Of a DNA stretch of 7,067 bases, positions 1 to 5,924 are shown piece after piece. The stretch covers positions 1-7,067 of the forward strand of contig JACQRE010000054.1 of NCBI GenBank assembly GCA_016206585.1, given 5' to 3'. Made by a program: the position numbers and the translations under genes. Source of the stretch: Candidatus Omnitrophota bacterium. Lineage in GTDB: Bacteria > Omnitrophota > Gorgyraeia > Aquiviventales > Aquiviventaceae. Numbering within the stretch: the first letter of the stretch is position 1; each line of letters begins with the position of its first letter. The notes under the pieces were generated by a model. That model had not been told where the DNA came from, made no database searches, and saw only the letters and a list, made by a program, of their open reading frames with translations.

Positions 1-245
1 CCGACACATCCTCCAAAGTGCCGTTGAGGTTGGTCGAGGCGTTGGGCACGAATCCCTACCTGACCCTCACCGGTGCTGCTCGGCAGCTCAAGGTGGCGTT
101 TACGACGGTCCAACGGGCAGCGGAGCGCTTGCAAAAACTTGGCATCGTCAAAGAAGTGAGCGGCCAGCAACGCAACCGGGTCTATTGTGCGACGGCGCTG
201 CTGTCGATCCTTGAAGCGCCTGCGCAACTGTCACCGAACGCGTAG
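1..245 (+). CDS. Fic-family protein, C-terminal winged-helix part (5' end outside window)
   Basis: About 80 codons are open from the window edge to the TAG at 243-245, so this is the 3' end of a longer gene. The visible part reads as a winged helix-turn-helix: a helix with VEALGTNPYLTLTGAARQL, a recognition-helix-like stretch VAFTTVQRAAERLQKLGIV, then the wing EVSGQQRNRVYCATALLSIL. The string LxxLGIVxExxGxxRNRVY followed by a hydrophobic ALLSIL is the pattern at the C-terminus of many Fic/DOC proteins, where a winged helix follows the Fic AMP-transferase domain (established knowledge). The catalytic HPFxxGNGR motif would lie upstream and cannot be checked. Such proteins transfer AMP to target proteins, and the winged helix often serves autoregulation or DNA binding. 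A GTG at 18 could start a free-standing HTH protein, but the uninterrupted upstream frame makes a truncated gene more likely. No terminator is seen after it. Confidence 0.7.
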   Translation, partial: DTSSKVPLRLVEALGTNPYLTLTGAARQLKVAFTTVQRAAERLQKLGIVKEVSGQQRNRVYCATALLSILEAPAQLSPNA

Positions 246-371
246 CTGATGCGCTTGCGCCGTTTTCTCCGGTAGACCACGAAGCGCGGGATGAGTAAGA
301 TCATATGAGGCGGCTGCTTGTGGGGCTCTTCCACGGGGAATTCCGGGGATACTGCATGGCTCGATGACGCC

Positions 372-866
372 ATGACGTTTGCGCTCACCAGCCCGGCGTT
401 TGCGCAGGGGCAGCCGATTCCCGCGCGGTACACGTGCGATGGAGAGGATGTCTCCCCGCCGCTGGCGTGGACCGAGCCGCCCGCAGGGACCCAGAGCTTT
501 GCGCTGATCAGCGACGATCCGGATGCGCCGGCCGGCACCTGGGTCCACTGGGTGCTCTACAACCTCCCGGTGGATGCGCGCACGCTCTCCGAAGGGGTGC
601 CTCCAACCCCGGAGCTGCCCGACGGCGCCCGGCAGGGGGTGACCGACTTCCAGCGCCCCGGCTATGGCGGCCCATGCCCGCCCGGCGGCACGCACCGGTA
701 CTTCTTCAAGCTGTACGCGCTGAAGAGCCGGCTGGAGCTGCCGCCGCGCGCGACCAAAGTTCAGCTTGAAGCGGCCATGCAGGGTTGCATCCTGGGCATG
801 ACCGAGCTGATGGGCACCTACCGGCGCCGCCGCGCCTCATCCGGGGGCTCCCTTCACCAGCCATGA
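372..866 (+). CDS. YbhB/YbcL-type phosphatidylethanolamine-binding (PEBP-like) protein
   Basis: This 164-residue protein has the length and motifs of bacterial PEBP/Raf-kinase-inhibitor-like proteins. It starts MTFALTSPAF, followed by IPARYTCDGEDVSPPLAW (about 16-33), the anion-pocket signature DDPDAP (48-53), HWVLYNLP (59-66), and GYGGPCPPGGTHRYFFKLYAL (97-117), which holds the second conserved pocket strand. No signal peptide is visible, so it is probably cytosolic. The family binds anionic or phospho ligands, but its bacterial role is poorly known. I chose ATG 372 because family homology begins there. The same frame is open back to a TTG at 318, but those residues look non-coding and no good Shine-Dalgarno is seen at either site. 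The 126 nt between the Fic gene and this start hold only a weak GATACT (348-353) resembling a -10 box. The stop overlaps the next start as ATGA, which suggests translational coupling. Confidence 0.9.
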   Translation: MTFALTSPAFAQGQPIPARYTCDGEDVSPPLAWTEPPAGTQSFALISDDPDAPAGTWVHWVLYNLPVDARTLSEGVPPTPELPDGARQGVTDFQRPGYGGPCPPGGTHRYFFKLYALKSRLELPPRATKVQLEAAMQGCILGMTELMGTYRRRRASSGGSLHQP

Positions 867-1249
867 TCGTGCTTGCGGTCGTGGATGATCTGCTGTTTCA
901 GGCCAAGATCCGGGAGGCCGCCGCACCGCTCGGGATCGAGGTGCGGATCGCCAAGACCCTCGCCCAGGCGCAAGACGCCGGGGCAGATCCTGCCGTGGTG
1001 GTGGTGGACCTGAATGTGATGAGTGCTGATCCGCTCGAGGTGGTGCGCGCGCTGCGCGCGCACCACCCGGCGGTTGCGATCATCGGCTACGGTTCGCATG
1101 TCCAGGCCGAGCTGCTGGCCCAGGCCCGAGCGGCCGGCTGCACCACGGTCCTGCCGCGCTCGGCGTTTGTGCAGCAGTTATCCACGCTGCTCACTCCTGT
1201 CGATTCGGAGCATCGGGGCCACAGGGCAACCAGAAGGAGGGGTTCATGA
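863..1249 (+). CDS. Degenerate response-regulator receiver-like protein
   Basis: This 128-residue single-domain protein has a CheY-like outline. It has a beta-1 strand ending in the acidic pair D8-D9 (MIVLAVVDDLLF), beta-3 VVVVDLN with D49 at the phospho-acceptor position, beta-4 AVAIIGYGSHV, and a last strand TTVLPRSAF. The lysine that is nearly invariant in active receivers is replaced by R99. The Thr/Ser after beta-4 is also not clear: G75-Y76-G77-S78 occupies the region. It may therefore bind or sense without normal phosphotransfer; this is inference. The Gly-x-x-SHV and PRSAF strings look to me like a recurrent subfamily of uncharacterised pseudo-receivers. There is no output domain. After about residue 111 the tail is Arg/His-rich and looks unstructured. 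ATG 863 gives the ATGA overlap with the upstream PEBP gene; a longer upstream frame to 785 lacks receiver-like sequence. The 3' end overlaps the next gene by ATGA as well. Confidence 0.75.
   Translation: MIVLAVVDDLLFQAKIREAAAPLGIEVRIAKTLAQAQDAGADPAVVVVDLNVMSADPLEVVRALRAHHPAVAIIGYGSHVQAELLAQARAAGCTTVLPRSAFVQQLSTLLTPVDSEHRGHRATRRRGS
1234..1240 (+). promoter_or_regulatory. Strong Shine-Dalgarno for the 83-residue ORF
   Basis: A perfect AAGGAGG lies 5 nt before ATG 1246, inside the last codons of the receiver-like gene. It fixes the start of the small ORF and suggests independent re-initiation in addition to coupling through the ATGA overlap. Confidence 0.85.
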
Positions 1250-1497
1250 GCGAAGAGCCAGGGGCGGTGCAGGGGGAGACGAAGGAGCAACGATTTCAGC
1301 GGCTGGCGGCCAAGCGGACCCAGGCGGCGCTGCAGAAGATCCGGTTGCTCGGCAACCTGACCAGCTCCAGCTACGCCTATACTCCGGAGCAGGCGGCGAA
1401 AGTCATCGGCGCCTTACGCGCGGCCGTGGATACGGTGGAAGCCAAGTTCAACCGGGTCCGCGGCACCCGAGCGCCGGAGACCTCCTTCACGTTGTGA
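1246..1497 (+). CDS. Conserved small hypothetical protein, 83 aa
   Basis: The protein is soluble, highly charged and probably all helical. The core is RFQRLAAKRTQAALQKIRLL, then GNLTSSSYAYTPEQAAKVI, then GALRAAVDTVEAKF. The pattern Arg-x-x-ALxKIRLLGNL followed by Y-x-Y-T-x-E-Q resembles a widespread family of small uncharacterised bacterial proteins, recalled from general knowledge and not verified by search. I cannot assign a function. No signal peptide, membrane segment, Cys or metal motif is present. It starts with a perfect Shine-Dalgarno and an ATGA overlap with the receiver-like gene, and its stop lies 10 nt before the next ATG. Its last codons form one arm of a hairpin that covers the Shine-Dalgarno of the next gene, so its translation may control how much of the secreted protein is made. 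Confidence 0.75.
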   Translation: MSEEPGAVQGETKEQRFQRLAAKRTQAALQKIRLLGNLTSSSYAYTPEQAAKVIGALRAAVDTVEAKFNRVRGTRAPETSFTL

Positions 1498-1502
1498 AGG
1501 AG
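1482..1502 (+). promoter_or_regulatory. Hairpin masking the Shine-Dalgarno of the LolA-like gene
   Basis: CTCCTTCAC (1482-1490) and GTGAAGGAG (1494-1502) are perfect 9-nt complements separated by the 3-nt loop GTT. The 3' arm contains both the TGA stop of the 83-residue ORF (1495-1497) and the AAGGAG Shine-Dalgarno (1497-1502) for ATG 1508. The 5' arm lies in the last sense codons of the upstream ORF. A ribosome reaching that stop would have to open the stem, freeing the Shine-Dalgarno. The stem is seen directly; the coupling role is inference. Confidence 0.65.
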
Positions 1503-1507
1503 AAGAC

Positions 1508-2092
1508 ATGAAGGCAATCGCCGCAGGGGTTGGAGTGGTGCTTGGGGTGTGCGTGGTGGGCGTGCAGGCGGAAGCGTATTCGGCGTCGTATGACCAAAAA
1601 GTCACGCAGGGCAGGCAGATGATGGCCGGCAAGGTGACCATCCACGATGAGCTGTTTCGCATGGAAGCCACCGTGGACGGCCAAGCCACGGTGACCATCC
1701 GGAACGCCAGCGGGACCTATACGTATCTTCCCGCGGAAGGGATGGCGATGAAGATGGCGGGGTTGAATCCCTCCCAGCAGCCCGTCCAGCACGCGGAGAA
1801 CTACCAGCAGTACCTCCACGCGCAGCACGCGGAGCGGATTGGCGCCGAGACGATTGACGGGCATCCCTGCGAGATCTACCGCTTCACCGACCCCACGATT
1901 CAGGGCACGATCACCGCGTGGGTGTGGATGGAGAAGTCATTTCCCCTCAAGACGGAAATCGATGGCCCGGACGGCAAGACGGTGGTGGAGTTGACGAATC
2001 TCCAGCTCGGCGTGGCCGTTCCCGAGACGGCGTTTCAGCTCCCGGCCGATGTGCAGGTGATGGATATGGGCTCCATGATGCACATGCGGTAA
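1508..2092 (+). CDS. Secreted LolA-like / outer-membrane-lipoprotein-sorting-fold protein
   Basis: The product has 194 residues. The N-terminus MKAIAAGVGVVLGVCVVGVQAEA is a plain Sec signal peptide (Lys2, hydrophobic core about 4-19, likely cleavage after VQA21 or AEA23). No good lipobox is present. The mature part is beta-rich, with alternating strands such as KVTIHDELFRMEATVDG, ATVTIRNASGTYTYLPAEG, CEIYRF, TITAWVWMEKSFPLKTEID and a final FQLPADVQV. The combination of a TYTYLP strand, W-x-W...FPLKTE and FxLP near the end fits LolA/LolB-like or DUF4412-type periplasmic proteins (family knowledge; distant similarity only). It is unlikely to be the housekeeping LolA, because an operon with PEBP and a pseudo-receiver is not the usual lolA setting. 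Two Met-rich patches, MAMKM in the middle and MDMGSMMHM at the C-terminus, are odd and could bind a soft metal. The Shine-Dalgarno is AAGGAG, 5 nt before the ATG. Confidence 0.7.
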   Translation: MKAIAAGVGVVLGVCVVGVQAEAYSASYDQKVTQGRQMMAGKVTIHDELFRMEATVDGQATVTIRNASGTYTYLPAEGMAMKMAGLNPSQQPVQHAENYQQYLHAQHAERIGAETIDGHPCEIYRFTDPTIQGTITAWVWMEKSFPLKTEIDGPDGKTVVELTNLQLGVAVPETAFQLPADVQVMDMGSMMHMR

Positions 2093-2123
2093 GCGAGGAC
2101 CCAGGGGATTTTTGTTTGCGCCC

Positions 2124-2152
2124 TTGTCGTTTCCGGCCGCATCAGGCATAGT
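2124..2152 (+). promoter_or_regulatory. Candidate sigma-70-type promoter upstream of the kinase leader
   Basis: TTGTCG (2124-2129) and CATAGT (2147-2152) each match the -35 and -10 consensus at about four of six positions, with the optimal 17-nt spacer. Transcription would begin near 2159 and give a leader of about 155 nt before the kinase start. The match is only moderate and could arise by chance. Confidence 0.35.
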
Positions 2153-2204
2153 TCAAGTAATACCGGTCAAGGTGTGAGTGCGCGCTACGGCGCCGTGTGA
2201 GCCG

Positions 2205-2229
2205 GATCCCGCGGCACGTGTTTGGGATC
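2205..2229 (+). repeat. Leader hairpin (GATCCC / GGGATC)
   Basis: GATCCC (2205-2210) and GGGATC (2224-2229) form a 6-bp stem around a 13-nt loop. Upstream lie a 10-nt perfect palindrome ACGGCGCCGT (2187-2196) and a direct repeat GTGTGAG (2172-2178 and 2195-2201). Downstream, GCGGTT (2231-2236) pairs with AACCGC (2246-2251), sharing its last two bases with the terminator stem. The whole 2159-2290 stretch is rich in complementary segments and codes for no convincing protein. Confidence 0.5.
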
Positions 2230-2249
2230 AGCGGTTTCACAGGAGAACC

Positions 2250-2287
2250 GCCGGGCCACCCCACGAGGGGGAGGTCCGGCATTTTTG
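2250..2287 (+). terminator. Intrinsic-terminator-like hairpin just before the kinase gene
   Basis: GCCGGGCC (2250-2257) pairs with GGTCCGGC (2273-2280) with one G-U pair. Inside it CCCC (2259-2262) pairs with GGGG (2267-2270) around the loop ACGA. A run of five T follows at 2282-2286. This is a very stable GC stem with a T tract, the classical rho-independent layout. It lies about 158 nt past the LolA-like stop but only about 26 nt before ATG 2313, so it may end the upstream operon or act as an attenuator in the kinase leader. Confidence 0.7.
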
Positions 2288-2312
2288 TTGGGTGACGATC
2301 CGCTGAGGAGCG

Positions 2313-5300
2313 ATGTTCAGGAAACGACACGCCTCAAGCCGAATTGACGATCGCTACCAGGCGTTGCGGCTCGAAGGGCTGCGTCCCGCCGACCTCGTGA
2401 AGATGGAACCAGTGGCGGCCCGCCTGCGCCACTGGGCCTACGGCATCGCCTTCAGCGCGGCGATTGCGATTGCCGCCGCCTACCTGATCCGCGGCTGGAA
2501 GGATCCTGGAGCACTCCCGTGGGTCGCCGCGATCGGCCTCTCCGCCTTCCTCTGGTGTTACGCCCTGATGCAGGGCGCGCGCGCCCGGACGATCGTGGAG
2601 CGCGCCGGGACGGTGTTCTGGGCGAACGCCATCGTCGTCCTGCTGCTCACCACCGCCGTCATCACCAGCACCGGAGCCGGGGTCAGCCCCTTCTTCTGGC
2701 TGTACCTGGCGGTGATCATCGTCGAGGTGCTGGAGGACCGCCGGCGCGGGCTGGTGGCGGCGTGGGCCTCATGGGCCCTGTTCTCGGGGCTCGTGGTGAC
2801 GCAGGGGTTCGGCTGGCTCACGCCGAAGCTGACCGGCACCATGGTGGAAGGCCACCCGCTGGGCATGCCGTGGCTCTTCCACACGCTGGGCATCGTGGTG
2901 TGGTATTTCGTCGTGGCGATCGCCGTGACGCGGGGCTTCCGGTGGTCCACCCAGCAGGCGCGCCACGTGCGCGAACAGCAGGACGCGGTCACGACGCAGA
3001 CCCAGGAGCTGGAGGCTGAGCGCGCCAAGCTCCAGGCCGAACGGCAGGAGGCCGGGCAGCGCGTCCTCCAGCTGGACCAAGCCAAGCGGCAGCTCGAGGC
3101 GGAGCGCGAGAAGTGGGACCGGGAGAAGAAAACCTGGGATCTGGAGCGGGCCCAGCGCGCGCAGCAGCTCGCCGATCATGAAACCGACGTAGCCGAGCGC
3201 ACGCGCAAGCTCGACGCGCACCAGACCCGGCTGCAGGCGATCCAGCAGCAGCTCGAGGAGCAGCGCGACGCCGCCGAGCAAGATCGGGCGCGGGCGATCA
3301 AGACGCTCGATGACCGCGAAGCCGCCCTGCGCGAGCGCGCGCAGGAGCTCGAAGAGGCGAAACGGAGCTTCGAGAGCCAGCGCACACAGACCACCCAATC
3401 GTTGACGCAGTTGGAAGAGACACTCCTCGCCAGCCTCAAGCGCATCGGCGATGAGACGGGACAGCTCGAGGCGCACCGGCGCGAGATCGAGGACGCCCAG
3501 CGCGCACTCGGCGGGCGCCAGACGGAGTGGGCCGCCCAGCAGACGCGTGAGGCCCAGGAGCTGGAGGTCCGCAAGGCCACGCTGGCCGGCGAGGAGCAGC
3601 GGATCCGCGAGGCGCGGGAGGCGCAGGAGTTGGAGACCGCACGGCTCGATGCGATCAAGGCGGAGCAGGAGCAGGGGCTGCGCCAGCGCCTGGAGGAATC
3701 CGACGCGGCCCAGCACGCCCGGCAGGAGGAGCAGCAGGCGTGGGAGGCGCGGTGCGCCCAGCGCGAGGCGCAGACGAAGAAACACGAGGAGATCCTCACC
3801 CAGCGGGAAGCCAAGCTCGAGGAGCGCCGGCAGCGGCTGGCGAGCGAGGCGGCGACCTTCGAGCAGATCCGCGATCAGCTCAAGAGCGGCGGGCGCGACA
3901 TCGAGACGCGGATCGCCGAGCTCACCAAACAGCGGCAGGAGCTGGATGCCCAGCACCAGTTCGCCGAGCAGGAAACCCAGCGGTTGACCGGGGAGCTGCA
4001 GCAGCGCCAGCGCGCCCTGGAGGAGCAGCGGGAGCAGGTGGCCGCCCAGCGCGCCGAGCTGCAGGCCGAGCACGAGCGGCTGAGCGCGCAGGGGCAGCAG
4101 CTCGAAGCGCAGCGCCAGGCACTGGTGCAGGAGCAGGCGCAGTGGGAGCGACAGCGCCATGACGCGGCCAATGCGGTGCGCGCCCCGCAGGGCTTCTTCG
4201 CGCAGCAGGCGCGCCGCGCACTGCAGACCCAAGCCCAACGGCTGCGCGAGCAGGGACGGGAGCTGACCCAGACCCGCCGCGAGCTGGCCACCCATCAGCG
4301 GGAGGTCGAGCAGCTGGCCCTGACCATCAAGAAAGATCAGCACGCGTTCGAGCAGTCCCGGCAGCAGTTCGAGGCCGAGCGCACCCGCCTGATCCAGCAG
4401 CTGCGCCAACGGGAGACCGAGCTGGCCGAGCGGCTGCACGTCGTCGGAGAAACGGAGCGCCGCCTCCAGGAGGAGCGCGCCGTGCTCGAAAAGGCGCAGC
4501 GCCAGGCGGACGCGGACGCCGAGTCCCGGACCACTCAGCAGCACCAGCAGGTGCAGGCACAGGAGGAGGCGCTGGGTCGAGCCCGCGAGGCGTTCGACGC
4601 GGCCCAGCGCGCATGGGCCGAGGAGCGCCGCACGCAGGAGACGCAGTCCAAGCGCTGGCAGGAGACCCAGGCCGCGGCGGAAGCGGCGGCGGCCTCGCGC
4701 GAGCGCCGGCTGGCGGAGCAGGTGAAGGGATTGGAGGAGCAGCAGCACGTGTTCGACGCCCAGCGGAAGGACTGGGAGCGCATGCAGGGCCGCGCCGGAG
4801 AGGTCCTCGCGCAGGAAAATCAGAAACTCAGCCAGCGGGTGCAGCAGCTGGAGGAGCGGCAGCGGCAGTTCACGCAGCTGCAGCAGGAGCTGGCCGAGCA
4901 GCGCCGGCAGCTGGACGGCCGCCAGCGCGAGACGACCCAGGCCGTGTCGAAGCGGGAAGAAGAGCTGGCCGCGCGGCTGCAGCAGATCACCGCCCTGCAG
5001 CAGCACACCGAGCAGGAGCGCGCCGAGCTGGAGCGGGAGCGGCGCGCGCTGGAGACCGAGCGGCAGGAGCTGGGGGCGGAGCGGCAGCGGGTGGAGGCCA
5101 GCCACCAGCACGTCAACGAGGCCCGCCACCAATTGGCGGAAGCGTCCGTGATGCAGCCGCCGGACCGGTTCTCCGCGGAGACGCTCACGCTGCTGGCCAA
5201 CGAATTCAACTCACCACTCGCCAGCCTGGAGACGCTGCTCTCCGGCCTCCTCGAGGGCGATCAAGGGAAGCTGCCGGCGGACGCCCAGGCGTCGATCCAG

Positions 5301-5924
5301 GAGCTGGTCAAGACGAACGGGCGGCTGCGCCGCGTCGTGCTCGACGTGCTGGACATCGCGCGCATTGAGCGCAAGCAGATGCCCGCCGCGATCCACACGA
5401 TTCCGATTCAGCCGCTGCTGGAGCAGGCGGTGCAGGCGATCGCGCCGGAGATCACGCAGAAGGGGTTGTCGGTGAAGCGGGACAGCGCCGCCGAGGCGCT
5501 CTCCATCGCCGTCGATCCGGCCCTGGCCCAGCGCATCCTGAACGTCGTGCTGCGCAACGCGGTGCAGTACACGGAGCGCGGCACCATCACGATCGGCTGC
5601 ACCGCCCAGCAGGACCGGGTGGCGGTGACGGTCGCGGACACCGGGGTCGGCATTCAGACCGCCCAGCTGGGCGAGCTGTTTGCGAAGCCGAAGCTGGGCA
5701 CGCTCCTGCACGGCAAGGGGTTGAGCCTCTTTTTGGCGAGAAGCCTGGCCAAGCTCATGGGCAGCGATGTGACGCTGGTCTCCAGTGAGTTGGACACCGG
5801 CAGCACCTTCGCCGTGACGTTCCCGAAGGCTCCGCGGAGCGTGCCAGCACCTGAAGCCGCCGCCGACGTCCCCAAACCCGCCGCCGTCCCGGCGGCGGTC
5901 GCGGCTGGAGCGAAGAAGCGCTGA
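2313..5924 (+). CDS. Membrane histidine-kinase-like protein with giant coiled coil and degenerate H-box
   Basis: The 1203-residue protein has a charged N-terminus (1-40) and six predicted membrane helices near 41-59, 68-86, 101-119, 124-140, 146-165 and 186-206. This pattern, with SPFFWLYLAVII and a following RRRGL, resembles the six-helix sensor region of PilS/RegB-like kinases. A Gln/Glu/Arg/Ala-rich coiled coil fills about 215-945, broken by APQGFF near 624. HisKA follows at about 951-1020, then HATPase_c to about 1172, and an Ala/Pro-rich tail ending KKR. The H-box reads ANEFNSPL: the phospho-accepting His is Asn963 (codon AAC 5199-5201). The ATP site looks complete, with N-box N1082 in LRNAVQYT, G1 box D1109-T-G-V-G-I and G2 box G1134-K-G-L-S-L. 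It may therefore bind ATP without normal autophosphorylation. A GAGGAG lies 2 nt before ATG 2313, a short spacing. It overlaps the next receiver gene by 1 nt and almost certainly works with it. Its signal is unknown. Confidence 0.9.
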   Translation: MFRKRHASSRIDDRYQALRLEGLRPADLVKMEPVAARLRHWAYGIAFSAAIAIAAAYLIRGWKDPGALPWVAAIGLSAFLWCYALMQGARARTIVERAGTVFWANAIVVLLLTTAVITSTGAGVSPFFWLYLAVIIVEVLEDRRRGLVAAWASWALFSGLVVTQGFGWLTPKLTGTMVEGHPLGMPWLFHTLGIVVWYFVVAIAVTRGFRWSTQQARHVREQQDAVTTQTQELEAERAKLQAERQEAGQRVLQLDQAKRQLEAEREKWDREKKTWDLERAQRAQQLADHETDVAERTRKLDAHQTRLQAIQQQLEEQRDAAEQDRARAIKTLDDREAALRERAQELEEAKRSFESQRTQTTQSLTQLEETLLASLKRIGDETGQLEAHRREIEDAQRALGGRQTEWAAQQTREAQELEVRKATLAGEEQRIREAREAQELETARLDAIKAEQEQGLRQRLEESDAAQHARQEEQQAWEARCAQREAQTKKHEEILTQREAKLEERRQRLASEAATFEQIRDQLKSGGRDIETRIAELTKQRQELDAQHQFAEQETQRLTGELQQRQRALEEQREQVAAQRAELQAEHERLSAQGQQLEAQRQALVQEQAQWERQRHDAANAVRAPQGFFAQQARRALQTQAQRLREQGRELTQTRRELATHQREVEQLALTIKKDQHAFEQSRQQFEAERTRLIQQLRQRETELAERLHVVGETERRLQEERAVLEKAQRQADADAESRTTQQHQQVQAQEEALGRAREAFDAAQRAWAEERRTQETQSKRWQETQAAAEAAAASRERRLAEQVKGLEEQQHVFDAQRKDWERMQGRAGEVLAQENQKLSQRVQQLEERQRQFTQLQQELAEQRRQLDGRQRETTQAVSKREEELAARLQQITALQQHTEQERAELERERRALETERQELGAERQRVEASHQHVNEARHQLAEASVMQPPDRFSAETLTLLANEFNSPLASLETLLSGLLEGDQGKLPADAQASIQELVKTNGRLRRVVLDVLDIARIERKQMPAAIHTIPIQPLLEQAVQAIAPEITQKGLSVKRDSAAEALSIAVDPALAQRILNVVLRNAVQYTERGTITIGCTAQQDRVAVTVADTGVGIQTAQLGELFAKPKLGTLLHGKGLSLFLARSLAKLMGSDVTLVSSELDTGSTFAVTFPKAPRSVPAPEAAADVPKPAAVPAAVAAGAKKR

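Noticed and set aside
18..245. GTG at 18 as the start of a stand-alone HTH protein
   Set aside because: The frame stays open to the window edge and the sequence matches the C-terminus of Fic proteins, so a truncated larger gene is more likely.
318..371. TTG at 318 as the start of the PEBP gene
   Set aside because: The extra 18 residues do not resemble the family, which normally starts close to MTFALTSPAF, and no signal peptide or Shine-Dalgarno supports the extension.
182..538. Minus-strand open frame of 118 codons across the Fic/PEBP junction
   Set aside because: It runs antisense over two genes with clear family motifs, and its own product shows no recognisable motif.
2212..2226. Sigma-54 type promoter, suggested by CGGCACG with T-rich spacing
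   Set aside because: The GG element is present, but the -12 GC is GG and the TTGC box is not formed.
2255..2272. Guanidine-II (mini-ykkC) riboswitch hairpin, suggested by the CCCC-ACGA-GGGG loop
   Set aside because: That class needs two such ACGR hairpins close together. Only one exists here, and it is the tip of a terminator-like stem.
2769..5132. A 787-codon open frame on the minus strand opposite the coiled-coil gene
   Set aside because: Its Leu/Gly/Arg-rich product is the mirror of CAG/GAG/CGC-rich codons of the + strand coiled coil. It has no domain pattern, and GC-rich repetitive coding sequence commonly leaves long antisense frames.
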